Position numbers and translations under genes: made by a program
The notes under the pieces: generated by a model
Seen by the model: only the letters and a program-made list of their open reading frames with translations
The model's database searches: none
Told to the model about the DNA's origin: nothing
Source of the DNA: JBBTDV01 sp038042605
Lineage (GTDB): Bacteria > Bdellovibrionota > UBA1018
Length of the DNA stretch: 64,000 bases
Assembly: GCA_964358645.1 (NCBI GenBank)
Contig: CAYHPW010000006.1
Span: forward strand, 18,692-82,691
Direction: 5' to 3'
Shown here: positions 42,980 to 51,908 of the stretch, one piece after another
How positions within the stretch are numbered: position 1 is the stretch's first letter
Layout: every line of letters starts with the position of its first letter

Positions 42980-44044
42980 ATGAATTCGATAGAAAAGGAG
43001 ACATTAATAACCCCCAGCAAAGAGTATCTCATCGGGCCGATCTCCCCCCAGCGGCCTGATGAGATACCTAATGAGATACAAGGCGAGATGCAGACGCGTG
43101 AGGATGGGTCTAAGACCCCGCCGCCACTTGCGCCTGCCGTTATGCCGGAGCTCTTTTGCTTTCAGGATTATCGTAAATTTTTAAAGGAGTGGTTTGAATA
43201 TAAGAAGCGCGTTCAGCCTGGGTACTCTGGAGCTTTGTTTGCGCGTCAGGCGGGGCTTAGCTCCCATACCCTTCTTGGGATGGTGATCCGCGGGGAGAGA
43301 AATCTTGGCTACGAAACCATCCGTTCATTCATCAAGGCGCTAAATCTAAAAGCGCGCGAGAAAATATATTTTGAAAAACTTGTTCTTTTCAACCAGGCCA
43401 AATCGTCCGAGGACCGCGCTGATTATTTTGAGCAGCTTGTAACTCTTGCCCAGGGCGAGGGCCGTGGGCTGCTAACTCAGATCCAGGATTATGCAAAATA
43501 CTTATCCCATTGGTACACGGCCGCGGTTCACGAGCTTGTTAATCTTGATGATTTCAAGGCTGACCCTGATTGGATTGTAAGAAAGCTTAAGCGAAAAATC
43601 ACGGCAAAAGAGGCTACGGATGCCTGGGCGCTTCTTTTACAGCTTGGTATGGTGAAGCTTAACCCTGTGACCGGACGCTTTGAAGTCACAAACAAAGCGA
43701 TGGACTTTGATCCCGGTACAGTGAGCTTTGCGATCCGTAATTTTCACAAGGAATTCTTGGACCGCGCCAAAGATGCGATAGATCACGAGTCATTAGAAGA
43801 GCGCGAGCTTTCGTCGCTTACGATCGCGCTATCAGAGAAAGAGCTGGGCGAGCTCAGACAGAAAGTAAAAGAATTTAGAAAGGCCATTAATCTTGCTTTT
43901 AGTACCGGTGCTGCAAATGAGGCAGTCACACCGGAGAAAAAGCATGTTGTATCCGTCAATACGCAGGTTCTGCTTTTGACGGAGAATCAGTCACGCCTCA
44001 ATAACCAAAATAGAGAGAAAAAAGAGAAGGAGATAGGAAAATGA
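42980..44044 (+). CDS. TIGR02147 family regulator (second copy)
   Basis: After a Pro-rich N-terminal region (about 1-55) comes the family core: CFQDYRKFLKEWFEYKKRVQPGYSGALFARQAGLSSHTLLGMVIRGERNLGYETIRSF, then KAREKIYFEKLVLFNQA, and a helical C-terminal domain. At 354 residues it is longer than the 278-residue copy at 34604 because of the N- and C-terminal tails. The stop overlaps the next gene (secreted protein) by 4 bp, repeating the regulator-exported protein layout. Confidence 0.85.
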   Translation: MNSIEKETLITPSKEYLIGPISPQRPDEIPNEIQGEMQTREDGSKTPPPLAPAVMPELFCFQDYRKFLKEWFEYKKRVQPGYSGALFARQAGLSSHTLLGMVIRGERNLGYETIRSFIKALNLKAREKIYFEKLVLFNQAKSSEDRADYFEQLVTLAQGEGRGLLTQIQDYAKYLSHWYTAAVHELVNLDDFKADPDWIVRKLKRKITAKEATDAWALLLQLGMVKLNPVTGRFEVTNKAMDFDPGTVSFAIRNFHKEFLDRAKDAIDHESLEERELSSLTIALSEKELGELRQKVKEFRKAINLAFSTGAANEAVTPEKKHVVSVNTQVLLLTENQSRLNNQNREKKEKEIGK

Positions 44045-45303
44045 AAAGAGGAGTAATTGCTTTAACAATAGGAGCCGCGTTGTTTGCGGGAGTGTTTTCA
44101 ACCTCTGTGTCTGCGCGTGAAGCCCAGGGAATCGGAGTGGGAAACGGTGGCAGCACTAACCGCGCGCAGTACATCGAAAAACTTAAGTCAGAAATGTTTG
44201 GTGCGCAAAGGAATGCAAGCGGGCCACTGGATGATCTTTATGACTGGTGCTCGCGTGTAACAAGGGTGCTTGGAAGGGAACTAAGCCGCGCTGAGCTTCA
44301 GATCCAGTATGAGCGCATGGAATCAGCCAAAGAAATCCTAATGGACGCGCTGGTTGCGGCATCTCAGTCGCTAGATATGGACCCTCAGACAGGGAGCCCG
44401 ACGATTAAAAGAATGATCGACCGCGGAGTGATCTATGCGGACGCGCTTGGGCAGGAGCTGTCTAAAAATGGGTCATCACGGTTGGATTCGCTTACGGAAT
44501 TACATTTTCTCACAGGATACATCCAGCTCATCATTAAAACAGAAAACGAGCTTGATCGCCCGTTTTATCTGCCATACGTGCATCGGTACAACCGCTGTGG
44601 GTCATGTCCTCCGGAGTTCAACCTTCCTGCGTTCATGCGGAAGTATTTTGAGATCGCCAAGGCTGAGCTTCGTTTTATCCTGACACAGTTTACTAATATG
44701 GATAACGTGGGAGGCAGACTCATGGTCACACCTGTGGGTAATCCCATCGCATTTCTTAAGCTTGCTGAGCTTGGCTCTGGATTTATTGCCGATGAAATAG
44801 CCAATACGTTTGATTCATACCGCAATGCTTGTTCGATCAGGGATCTGGTGGCGCTGTCTGAAACACTAAGGGACTTCAACGTCTTTGGTGACCGCACTGT
44901 ATTCCCGAATGTCCCCTGGGCGCTCACGCAAAGCGCGGTCGAGTTAGATAGGATTCTTATGGAGCTTGGTTCCATTAGGCCTAACCCGATTGGCGGTAAC
45001 GAAGGAGTTCAGACGGTGGAGCTGCTTTCCGGCAGTTTGCATCTTGATGAAGCCGAGATGAAATCGGTACGCCTCGGTGGCACTACAGCTATCCAAAAAC
45101 TGTTTGTCCAGGCTGAAGCCTACCGCTCGGATGCGACTATTGAGGTCATCGTTAACGGCGAAGTCAAAGGGACCTTGTACCTCCCGGCGCGGGATCCGTC
45201 TTATGTGGTGACCATTGCGGATACGGCGGGTTCCATCGAGTTTAGACACGTCCGTGGCGGAAGGGTTCAAATCCGCTCGGTACGTGCGGTGATTTCGAAT
45301 TAA
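44041..45303 (+). CDS. Exported protein of unknown function, TIGR02147 partner
   Basis: The 420-residue protein has a signal peptide (MKRGVIALTIGAALFAGVFSTSVSA). The mature part is mostly helical (about 60-260), with CGSC near 180, and ends in a beta-rich ~100-residue domain (YLPARDPSYVVTIADTAGSIEFRHVRGGRVQIRSV) that looks like a carbohydrate- or surface-binding module. It is translationally coupled to the regulator. Family unknown. Confidence 0.7.
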   Translation: MKRGVIALTIGAALFAGVFSTSVSAREAQGIGVGNGGSTNRAQYIEKLKSEMFGAQRNASGPLDDLYDWCSRVTRVLGRELSRAELQIQYERMESAKEILMDALVAASQSLDMDPQTGSPTIKRMIDRGVIYADALGQELSKNGSSRLDSLTELHFLTGYIQLIIKTENELDRPFYLPYVHRYNRCGSCPPEFNLPAFMRKYFEIAKAELRFILTQFTNMDNVGGRLMVTPVGNPIAFLKLAELGSGFIADEIANTFDSYRNACSIRDLVALSETLRDFNVFGDRTVFPNVPWALTQSAVELDRILMELGSIRPNPIGGNEGVQTVELLSGSLHLDEAEMKSVRLGGTTAIQKLFVQAEAYRSDATIEVIVNGEVKGTLYLPARDPSYVVTIADTAGSIEFRHVRGGRVQIRSVRAVISN

Positions 45304-45312
45304 AGGAGAATC

Positions 45313-45336
45313 GGGCCGCGCTCGCGTGGGCGGCCC
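45313..45336 (+). promoter_or_regulatory. Hairpin between two exported-protein genes
   Basis: GGGCCGC pairs with GCGGCCC across a 10-base loop. It is flanked on both sides by AAAGGAGA (45302 and 45343). No U-run follows, so it is unlikely to be a terminator. An RNA processing or ribosome-spacing role is possible. Confidence 0.5.
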
Positions 45337-45356
45337 ATATATAAAGGAGAACGAAA

Positions 45357-46148
45357 ATGAAAACGACAAAACATAAAAAAGAAAATTGTATGGCAGTCAC
45401 GGTACTTGGGGCGCTTGGGCTGATTTTATCAAGTACCGCAAGTGCAGAAATAAAAGATGGCTACTTTTCAGTTAAAGAAAAGGATTTAAAAGGCAAGAAA
45501 ACCGAGGCCAGGGTTTTTATAAAAACTTCCGGCGAAAGGAACTCAGCATATGGGTTAATTCTTCATGCGAATGGGACCGGTGCTTTGTTTCGAGTGGAGG
45601 AGCTTCCAGATGGAACTCAAGCCTGGCTCCCGATCTTTCAAAAGAGTGGTCATTTCTTAGGTGTCAATGAAGATCAGGCGCCTGCCTTAAAAGGTAGTGT
45701 GAGCACGGTTTCTGGCAGGGCGAGTATTCGGCTGGTGCCGACCCAGAATTCGGTTTGCAAGGATATTGTTGAGATCGAGGGTAAGGAGTCTGGTCAGCAA
45801 AGTCTAGGTCTTCTTCCAGATAAGGAAATAAAACTAAGCGGCGAGCGTGGGAGCAAGGGTTTGCTCACAAGCCACCAATATCAGGGGAGCTTGGTGTTTG
45901 ACACTGCTTCTCACGAAGGAAGCTTCAGCCTGAACCAGATTGCCCCCGGCCTAGCAACCCTTCGTGCGCGGGTGATTGACTCTGAGTCCATCAATGGTTG
46001 GTCCGTGAGCCGCGATGTGCTTGGTCTTTCTGTGATGATCCATAAAAAAGGATGTTTACTTAGTTCAGCAGGGAACGAACTGGTTGTGGTCAACACACCA
46101 GAAGCCAAGGAAAGCTGCGCACAAAACACAGTTTCGCTGACAGATTAA
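45357..46148 (+). CDS. Exported hypothetical protein
   Basis: AAAGGAGA lies just before the ATG at 45357. The 263-residue product has a signal peptide ending near SAEIKDG. The mature part is beta-rich with four cysteines, including one in SVCKDIVEIEG and one in KESCAQ. It is third in the co-directional set 42980-47705. No family recognised. Confidence 0.65.
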   Translation: MKTTKHKKENCMAVTVLGALGLILSSTASAEIKDGYFSVKEKDLKGKKTEARVFIKTSGERNSAYGLILHANGTGALFRVEELPDGTQAWLPIFQKSGHFLGVNEDQAPALKGSVSTVSGRASIRLVPTQNSVCKDIVEIEGKESGQQSLGLLPDKEIKLSGERGSKGLLTSHQYQGSLVFDTASHEGSFSLNQIAPGLATLRARVIDSESINGWSVSRDVLGLSVMIHKKGCLLSSAGNELVVVNTPEAKESCAQNTVSLTD

Positions 46149-46175
46149 AAAAGAAGGAAGAATGGAGATTTAGCC

Positions 46176-47705
46176 ATGAAAACGAAAATAATAGCACTAA
46201 GCACACTGCTTGTTCTGACAGGGTCCGTAGCCATTGCAGAGCAAACAGCGGATAATCCCCAAAACAACCCCTACGAAGAAGGTACGCGGCGAGTAAGCCT
46301 GACGCCTGAGGAGAGAGAAAGCCTGCTTCAGTACACTACGACATCAAAGTCGAGGCTTGAGAAGGCGCTGGATGAAGCTAAGGGGAAGGCGCTCGCCGAG
46401 GCGAATGAGATTTACTTAAGAGTCATCACGTCTGTGGTCAAAGAGAGTTTTCAGGAAAAAAGGCGAAGTGAGCTTTTAATGAGGATGACGCTTAATCAAG
46501 CACTTGAGCTTACGTTTGGGACTCCAAACGCTGACGGAGTGATCACGAAGCCAGGAGTGCTTGAAGGGAGCGCCAATACGGATCTTCTCACCGCTATCTT
46601 AGAAGACTCGATCAAGATTGCGATTTCATTTTACCAAGACGACAGAGAAGCGATCGAGAAAGGAACTCTGATTGAGTTACCGTACTTTGAACTAGCTCAG
46701 ACAAGAGTCAGGCAAGCCAGGGGCTGGTTATCTGGAGTGTACGAGTGGAAGGAGATGTTTGAATTCCAAGTGGCAGCGCTTGAGCAGTGGATGTCAACCA
46801 CGGCGTTAGCTGAGCATATGGAGAGGGCAAGATTTGGAGAAGCGATCATTCTTTGTGATGACGGGCTTAAGACGGTGCAAGATCCAAAGTATAAAACCGA
46901 CCAGAAGGTGAGATACCTTCGCGGGGTGATGAGAAAGCTTGCCGAGGTGCAAGTGCCTGGCAAGGCAGGCAGAGTGGTACCGGGAATGCCTGGCCAATCT
47001 ACAAACAACCCCCTTCACGCCACTACGATTCAAGAGGCGAGGTTCATCCCGATCCGGGCCGGGAGTTTTGAGATGGGAAGCCCAAGCTCGGAGTCAAATC
47101 GTGATAGTGACGAAACCCAGCACACGGTAACGCTCACAAAAGATTTTGAGCTTATGGCAACGGAAGTGACTCAGGCGCAGTGGGAAGCGGTGATGGGGAG
47201 TAACCCATCAAACTTTAAGGGAGCAAACCGGCCGGTGGAAAGTGTGAGCTGGAATGATGTGCAAGTATTCATTGATAAGCTAAATGCCAGTAACAAAGAC
47301 GGCTACAAGTATCGACTCCCCACAGAAGCTGAGTGGGAGTATGCGGCAAGAGCAGGGAGCAAGACTGCATATTCTTTTGGAGATAGCCCATCTCAATTAT
47401 CTGAATACGGTTGGTTTGGTATGAACTCAGTAAGTTGGACCCATGAAGTAGCAGGACTAAAGCCCAATGCCTTAGGATTATACGATATGCATGGCAATGT
47501 CTACGAGTGGGTGAGTGATTGGTATGGGGATTACAGCACAAAAAACAAAACCGATCCCAAAGGCCCATCCAGTGGCCCCGGCCATGTTCTCCGTGGCGGC
47601 GGCTGGGGCAGCAATGCTTCCTACCTGCGCTCCGGTAACCGTCTCAACTGGAGGCCTGGCATTCGCGGCGGCGATGTGGGCTTCCGCCTTGTGAGGACCC
47701 GGTAG
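46176..47705 (+). CDS. Exported protein with C-terminal FGE-sulfatase-like (SUMF1) domain
   Basis: A signal peptide ends near AIAEQ. An alpha-helical region (about 40-280) contains RERESLLQYTT-type helices. The C-terminal ~220 residues form an FGE-sulfatase domain: IRAGSFEMGSPSSE, VTQAQWEAVMGSNPSNF, RLPTEAEWEYAARAGS, NALGLYDMHGNVYEWVSDWY and VLRGGGWGSN. Sulfatase-activating members have a catalytic cysteine near this end; here the corresponding stretch reads YLRSGNRLNWRP without cysteine. It is therefore more likely a binding or structural copy of the fold. A strong terminator follows. Confidence 0.85.
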   Translation: MKTKIIALSTLLVLTGSVAIAEQTADNPQNNPYEEGTRRVSLTPEERESLLQYTTTSKSRLEKALDEAKGKALAEANEIYLRVITSVVKESFQEKRRSELLMRMTLNQALELTFGTPNADGVITKPGVLEGSANTDLLTAILEDSIKIAISFYQDDREAIEKGTLIELPYFELAQTRVRQARGWLSGVYEWKEMFEFQVAALEQWMSTTALAEHMERARFGEAIILCDDGLKTVQDPKYKTDQKVRYLRGVMRKLAEVQVPGKAGRVVPGMPGQSTNNPLHATTIQEARFIPIRAGSFEMGSPSSESNRDSDETQHTVTLTKDFELMATEVTQAQWEAVMGSNPSNFKGANRPVESVSWNDVQVFIDKLNASNKDGYKYRLPTEAEWEYAARAGSKTAYSFGDSPSQLSEYGWFGMNSVSWTHEVAGLKPNALGLYDMHGNVYEWVSDWYGDYSTKNKTDPKGPSSGPGHVLRGGGWGSNASYLRSGNRLNWRPGIRGGDVGFRLVRTR

Positions 47706-47743
47706 CACTTGAGCACTTTTACGCTTGTTCACTTGGGCTTTTG

Positions 47744-47797
47744 TTTGCCTGCCTGAGTTTGGGCGTAGTTCAGCCCAAACAGGCAGGCAAAATTTTT
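47744..47797 (+). terminator. Intrinsic terminator after the FGE-like gene
   Basis: An 11-bp stem (TTTGCCTGCCT with AGGCAGGCAAA) and an inner 8-bp stem (GTTTGGGC with GCCCAAAC), separated by a two-base bulge, are followed by a T-rich run. This closes the 42980-47705 transcription unit. It is the most convincing terminator in the window. Confidence 0.85.
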
Positions 47798-47862
47798 AAT
47801 GCGTTTACCATGATCTATGCCATTGCCTAATTGATATTTTTTGGCTGTTTGATAAAATATCA

Positions 47863-48191
47863 ATGACTAACAACTATCGCACCACAAAGACGAACAGGAC
47901 TCAGGCCAGGAAGCAGCTGGCCGAAATGGTTCAAAGGCATCCCGAAAACGTTCGCTTCTCGAAGCATGCACTGGACGAGTTGGCCAACGATGACCTTACT
48001 ACTGTTGATGCCTGGAATGTCCTGAAAAGCGGCGATGCGAGAATTGTTGATGAGGGGAACTTAAAAAGGGTTCCTATCGTTACCGACTAGAGACGAACTT
48101 TATCATGTTGATATTGGCATTTCAGGATGACGGTAACGGACTGTTTGTAGTCACAGCCTGGGACAAGAGACGGAAAGGAGCTAGAAAATGA
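47863..48191 (+). pseudogene. DUF4258-type toxin with a frameshift
   Basis: Read from ATG 47863, the frame gives a helical N-terminus with RFSKHALDELANDDLTTVDAWNVLKSGDAR, then stops at 48090. In the -1 frame from about 48069 the expected C-terminus continues (SYRYRLET, DDGNGLFVVTAWDKRRK) and ends in TGA at 48191. The switch lies at AAAAAGGG (48063-48070). The restored gene overlaps the antitoxin start by 4 bp (ATGA). Either the toxin is broken or a ribosomal frameshift makes it; an assembly error is also possible. Confidence 0.65.
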
Positions 48192-48682
48192 TGTGTGCAA
48201 TGTGTAAGAGCAAAAAACCACTTAAGACAACTTCTGTCCGTGCCTATCGTTACAAGGAAAGCAGACTGGACAACGTAATTCTTCATGGTGTCAAAGAGAG
48301 CCGATGCGAAGCCTGCGGTGAGGTTTATTACAGCTTTGGCGACATCGACAAACTCCACCACCTGATAGCCCACCATCTTATTCGGAAGACCGAAGTACTG
48401 ACCGGGCAGGAAATCCGGTTCCTCCGCAAGTGTCTTGGCTTCTCAAGCGCAGCCTTCGCCAAACTGGTTGGTTACGAGCTTGAGCACCTATCGCGCGTAG
48501 AAAACGGCAAGCATGACGTTCAGAAAATATTCGATCACCTTGTCCGAATGCTGGTGGCCAAACACCTCCCAGACCGAGACTACAATCTCCGAGACCTGCT
48601 CTTGGACGGCAAAGCCATGAAGATAAAATGGCTGGAATTCTCACTAAAGGGCAAGGATTGGAAATTGGATAAGGCGGCATGA
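48188..48682 (+). CDS. YgiT-type zinc-finger HTH antitoxin
   Basis: A 164-residue protein with an N-terminal Zn motif (CAMCKSKK and CEACGEVYY) and a C-terminal HTH (FLRKCLGFSSAAFAKLVGYELEHLSRVENGK), the MqsA/YgiT layout. It is preceded by AAAGGAG and overlaps the restored end of the toxin gene by 4 bp. This is a type II toxin-antitoxin operon with the toxin gene first, as in mqsRA. HTH antitoxins usually repress their own operon. Confidence 0.8.
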   Translation: MMCAMCKSKKPLKTTSVRAYRYKESRLDNVILHGVKESRCEACGEVYYSFGDIDKLHHLIAHHLIRKTEVLTGQEIRFLRKCLGFSSAAFAKLVGYELEHLSRVENGKHDVQKIFDHLVRMLVAKHLPDRDYNLRDLLLDGKAMKIKWLEFSLKGKDWKLDKAA

Positions 48683-48741
48683 ACCATATCCAATCTACCC
48701 ATAATCACTAACAAAAACCCTTCAACTGTCAAGTAACAGCG

Positions 48742-48759
48742 AAATAGATTTATCTTGAC
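48742..48759 (+). promoter_or_regulatory. 18-bp conserved block upstream of intact HNH gene
   Basis: AAATAGATTTATCTTGAC, identical to the block upstream of HNH copy 1 at 41452-41435. A TTGACA begins inside it. Confidence 0.5.
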
Positions 48760-48812
48760 AGCTTTTAAGAAAAATCAGCGCTGTAGATTGCGCCTGTCTT
48801 TAAATGGCCTTA

Positions 48813-48867
48813 ATACGGCTCATGCACGCACAAGCCTGCACGACTCTCTCTACTTTATGGGCCGTAT
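48813..48867 (+). promoter_or_regulatory. Hairpin in the leader of the intact HNH gene
   Basis: ATACGGCTCAT (48813-48823) pairs with ATGGGCCGTAT (48857-48867), including one G-U, across a ~33-base loop. The loop carries TGCACGC, which also occurs in the copy 1 leader. Confidence 0.4.
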
Positions 48868-48941
48868 CCATAGGTTTTTAAAAATCGTTCATAGGCTGTT
48901 TACGCGCGTTTTAAGAGGGTACGAAAACCCGTGATACGGAT

Positions 48942-50357
48942 ATGGATATGCAAAACCAAAAACCACTCTCTCTCACAATTCAAATCCAAAAACTTAAAAA
49001 CGCCGAGCTACTTGATAAGCTTGTTATTCTTGCGCGCGATGAACGAAAGCTTCTTGTAGAGTTCCTTGTATGCTTAAGGGAATTTGATATACGCAAACTT
49101 TATCTAGAGGATGGCTATTCGTCACTTTTTTCATACCTAACCCAATGTTTAAACCTTTCTGAAGGCTCGGCATATAGGAGAATCCAGGCTGCAAGACTGT
49201 CGCTTAAATACCCGCTTATTTTAGAAAGGCTTGAGCATGGCAAGCTTACACTTGCAAACCTCTCAGCTATAAGCCCGATTCTGACTACTGATAACTGCTC
49301 CACTGTTCTTACCGAATGTGAGAAATTAACAAAGCGTGGAGTTGAGAAGTTTGTCGCCATGGAGCAGGCAAAAAGAATGCGTGAGTTTTACTCTTGTGGG
49401 AGTGGTGGCGGTGAAAGCGGGGCTGACGGGAACGGAGCACGCATAGTGAGCGCGGGTACTGGCGGATCTAGCGTAGTAGCGGCCACCATGGCTATGCCGC
49501 CAAGATTTAGGGATAAGATAGAGTTCTTTGCCGCGCCAGGTGTGATGTCCATGAAAATGGCAGACACGACAAAAGACGTGGTGCCTAACACTCATGACAC
49601 TAAAGTTGATCAAGATAGTAAATTTGCCGCCACCGGTGGCGGTGCTCAAGATCAAGCAAGTGGGGCTCCCGCTAGTGATGCTGCTAAAGCACATATTAGG
49701 ATCAAATTCACGGCAAGTGCTGAGATGATGGATGAGATTAAAGAGGTGCGTGACATACTTAGCCATCGACTCCCTAATGCACAACTTAAAGACATCTTTG
49801 AAGCGGCGCTCGATGCATTTCTTGAAAAGTATTCGCCCGAGCGGCGAATCAAGAGCCGTATCGAGCGGCACTCTAAGCGCGACTGCATTAAAAACCGTCC
49901 TGAGCAAAAGTCTAAGCACGCCTCGGAACGCGGGCATGCCGAGGAATGTAAACACGCCCGAAAATGTGAAATATCTGACAACAACACCAAAGCTGTCAGT
50001 GCGGCCACAAATGATGGAGCTTCAAACAAGACTGAATGTACCGACAAGGCTTACCTTACCAATAACGCTCCACTCACCACAAAGACACCCACCACTAATT
50101 CACGCTACATTCCGCAGGCGGTTAGAGACGTTGTGTGGCAACGCGATCAAGGGCGGTGCAGCTACGTGAGTCCCGGTGGTAAACGCTGCGATGAAACCAG
50201 ATTCCTTGAATATCACCATGAGCATGCGTGGGCGATGGGAGGATCATCGATAGATCCCGCCAATATCACAATAAGATGCAAAAGACATAACTGGCTTGCT
50301 GCCGTACAAGTCTACGGGGCCTCGCACATGAATCAGTTCGGGCGACCTTTCTCATGA
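48942..50357 (+). CDS. HNH endonuclease-family protein, intact paralogue (copy 2)
   Basis: This 471-residue protein is the only complete copy in the window. The N-terminal helical region (about 1-150) has YSSLFSYLTQCLNLSEGSAYRRIQAARLS. A central block (near 245-295) has IRIKFTASAEMMDEIKEVRDIL. A long Lys/Asn/Thr-rich linker leads to the C-terminal HNH domain (about 385-465): VWQRDQGRCSYVS, GKRCDETRFLEYHHEHAWAMGG and ITIRCKRHN. The family is multicopy in Bdellovibrio-type genomes and has no established function. A nuclease role follows from HNH chemistry only. Confidence 0.8.
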   Translation: MDMQNQKPLSLTIQIQKLKNAELLDKLVILARDERKLLVEFLVCLREFDIRKLYLEDGYSSLFSYLTQCLNLSEGSAYRRIQAARLSLKYPLILERLEHGKLTLANLSAISPILTTDNCSTVLTECEKLTKRGVEKFVAMEQAKRMREFYSCGSGGGESGADGNGARIVSAGTGGSSVVAATMAMPPRFRDKIEFFAAPGVMSMKMADTTKDVVPNTHDTKVDQDSKFAATGGGAQDQASGAPASDAAKAHIRIKFTASAEMMDEIKEVRDILSHRLPNAQLKDIFEAALDAFLEKYSPERRIKSRIERHSKRDCIKNRPEQKSKHASERGHAEECKHARKCEISDNNTKAVSAATNDGASNKTECTDKAYLTNNAPLTTKTPTTNSRYIPQAVRDVVWQRDQGRCSYVSPGGKRCDETRFLEYHHEHAWAMGGSSIDPANITIRCKRHNWLAAVQVYGASHMNQFGRPFS

Positions 50358-50781
50358 CATGGGCAAACATGATATTGGCCACGGTATTGGAGTAAGAGAT
50401 TTGCACATACGACTAACAGCTTTGATTATGCCCTTGTCCTCAAGCCTAAGTTTTGCCACACGCCCATAAAAAAAGCTGGCTACGAATCACAATACTTTTT
50501 CATTGCAAACGACTTGACCTCTACCCACTCAAATCCCGGTAGACCCCTAATTTTGAGTAAGATATGAATGCGGTTATGTGCACCTGTCTTGAGCTCGGTA
50601 CGGACTCCGGCATTCTGTGGAACACGAGTCCGCGACTGTTTGAGGTGCCTGGCTGTCAGCTTGTGCTGTGCCGTGATTGGACAGTAAGTGACGATAATGC
50701 GGACTTTTTTTGATACATATTTAAAAAGGTACGAACTTTTTTTGATACCTATAGAAATTAGTACTAATATAGTTATCAACG
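50358..50781. other. Intergenic region between HNH copy 2 and the AAA_14 gene
   Basis: No convincing gene in 424 bp. A 99-codon minus-strand frame at 50480-50779 has no recognised family or ribosome binding site. The right end holds a pair of 14-bp direct repeats just upstream of the ATPase gene. Confidence 0.4.
50703..50748. promoter_or_regulatory. Pair of 14-bp direct repeats upstream of the AAA_14 gene
   Basis: ACTTTTTTTGATAC occurs at 50703-50716 and 50735-50748, 32 bases apart, about three helical turns. The second copy ends 33 bases before the ATG at 50782. Position and spacing suit a regulator binding site, possibly overlapping the promoter. Confidence 0.5.
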
Positions 50782-51906
50782 ATGGAACGCTATCTTGCCA
50801 AACAAGTTCGGAAAGATCTCGAGAAAAAAATGGTTTTTATCGGAGGCCCCAGACAGGTCGGCAAAACCACTTTGGCCCGCAATCTTTTTTCTAAAGCAGA
50901 AACTGGCTACCTGAACTGGGACATCGACGAGGATCGCACTAAGCTTCTTAAGCGGCAACTGCCAGACCGCAGTGTATGGATCTTTGACGAGATCCATAAA
51001 TACAGAAAGTGGCGCAACTACCTCAAAGGGGTCTACGACGCGATCAAGGTGGAACGGTGGGCGCCTAAGAAGATCTTGGTTACTGGGAGCGCAAGGCTTG
51101 ATTACTACCGTTTTGGTGGTGATTCCCTTCAGGGGCGCTACCACTATCATCGACTAATGCCTCTCAGCTTCCGGGAAATAGGTGCAAAAAACGTAGCTGA
51201 TCTCGAATCGCTCTTCCGCTACGGAGGATTCCCAGAGCCTTTTTTTGCTCAGAGCGAAAAGGAGACCCGGAGGTGGACGAACGAGTATGCTCACCGTTTA
51301 TTCCGAGAAGATTTGACATCTCTTGAGCGGATAACCGATATCGGCACTCTTGAACTCATGGTTTACCGATTGCCTGAAATCGTAGGTGCACCATTTTCGA
51401 TTAATTCTCTCAGGGAGGATCTCCAGATTGCCCATGCAACTCTTGCGAAATGGGTCAGTATCCTTGAAAGGCTGTATCTCATTTTTAGGATCAGCCCCTT
51501 TGGTGCGGCCCATGTCAAGGCTATCAAGAAAGAACCAAAGCTCTATTTATATAATTGGACATCGGTTGAATCAGATGGCCCGCGGTTTGAGAACCTGGTG
51601 GCAGTCCATCTGCTGAAATACGCTTACTGGCTTCAGGATACTGAAGGACGTCGCATAGATTTACGATACTTCCGGCTTAAGGGCGGCGAAGAAGTTGATT
51701 TCGTGATGCTTGAGAATGGTAAGCCATTCATGTTCGTTGAATGCAAGTTGAATGACGATTCAGTCAACCCAAGATTGCGTACCCTGGTATCGAGATTCCC
51801 ATCCGCAAAGGCGTTTCAAATCCATCTGAGGGGCAAGAAGGAATATCAAACACCAGAAGGAATCCGTGTTTGCCCGGCTACGCGGCTTCTTTCAGAACTG
51901 ATTTGA
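50782..51906 (+). CDS. AAA_14/DUF4143 ATPase
   Basis: The 374-residue protein has Walker A FIGGPRQVGKTTLAR (about 19-33), Walker B VWIFDEIHK (near 69-77), sensor-like KKILVTGSARLDYYR, and a C-terminal DUF4143 domain with GGEEVDFVM and FMFVECKL. The latter resembles the PD-(D/E)XK arrangement (E..D and ExK). Members are often carried as single-gene accessory ATPases of unknown function; a defence role is speculation. It abuts an HNH remnant at its 3' end. Confidence 0.85.
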   Translation: MERYLAKQVRKDLEKKMVFIGGPRQVGKTTLARNLFSKAETGYLNWDIDEDRTKLLKRQLPDRSVWIFDEIHKYRKWRNYLKGVYDAIKVERWAPKKILVTGSARLDYYRFGGDSLQGRYHYHRLMPLSFREIGAKNVADLESLFRYGGFPEPFFAQSEKETRRWTNEYAHRLFREDLTSLERITDIGTLELMVYRLPEIVGAPFSINSLREDLQIAHATLAKWVSILERLYLIFRISPFGAAHVKAIKKEPKLYLYNWTSVESDGPRFENLVAVHLLKYAYWLQDTEGRRIDLRYFRLKGGEEVDFVMLENGKPFMFVECKLNDDSVNPRLRTLVSRFPSAKAFQIHLRGKKEYQTPEGIRVCPATRLLSELI

Positions 51907-51908
51907 AT

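Noticed and set aside
50480..50779. 99-codon minus-strand frame upstream of the AAA_14 gene
   Set aside because: No ribosome binding site or known family, and it overlaps the direct repeats and probable promoter of the ATPase.
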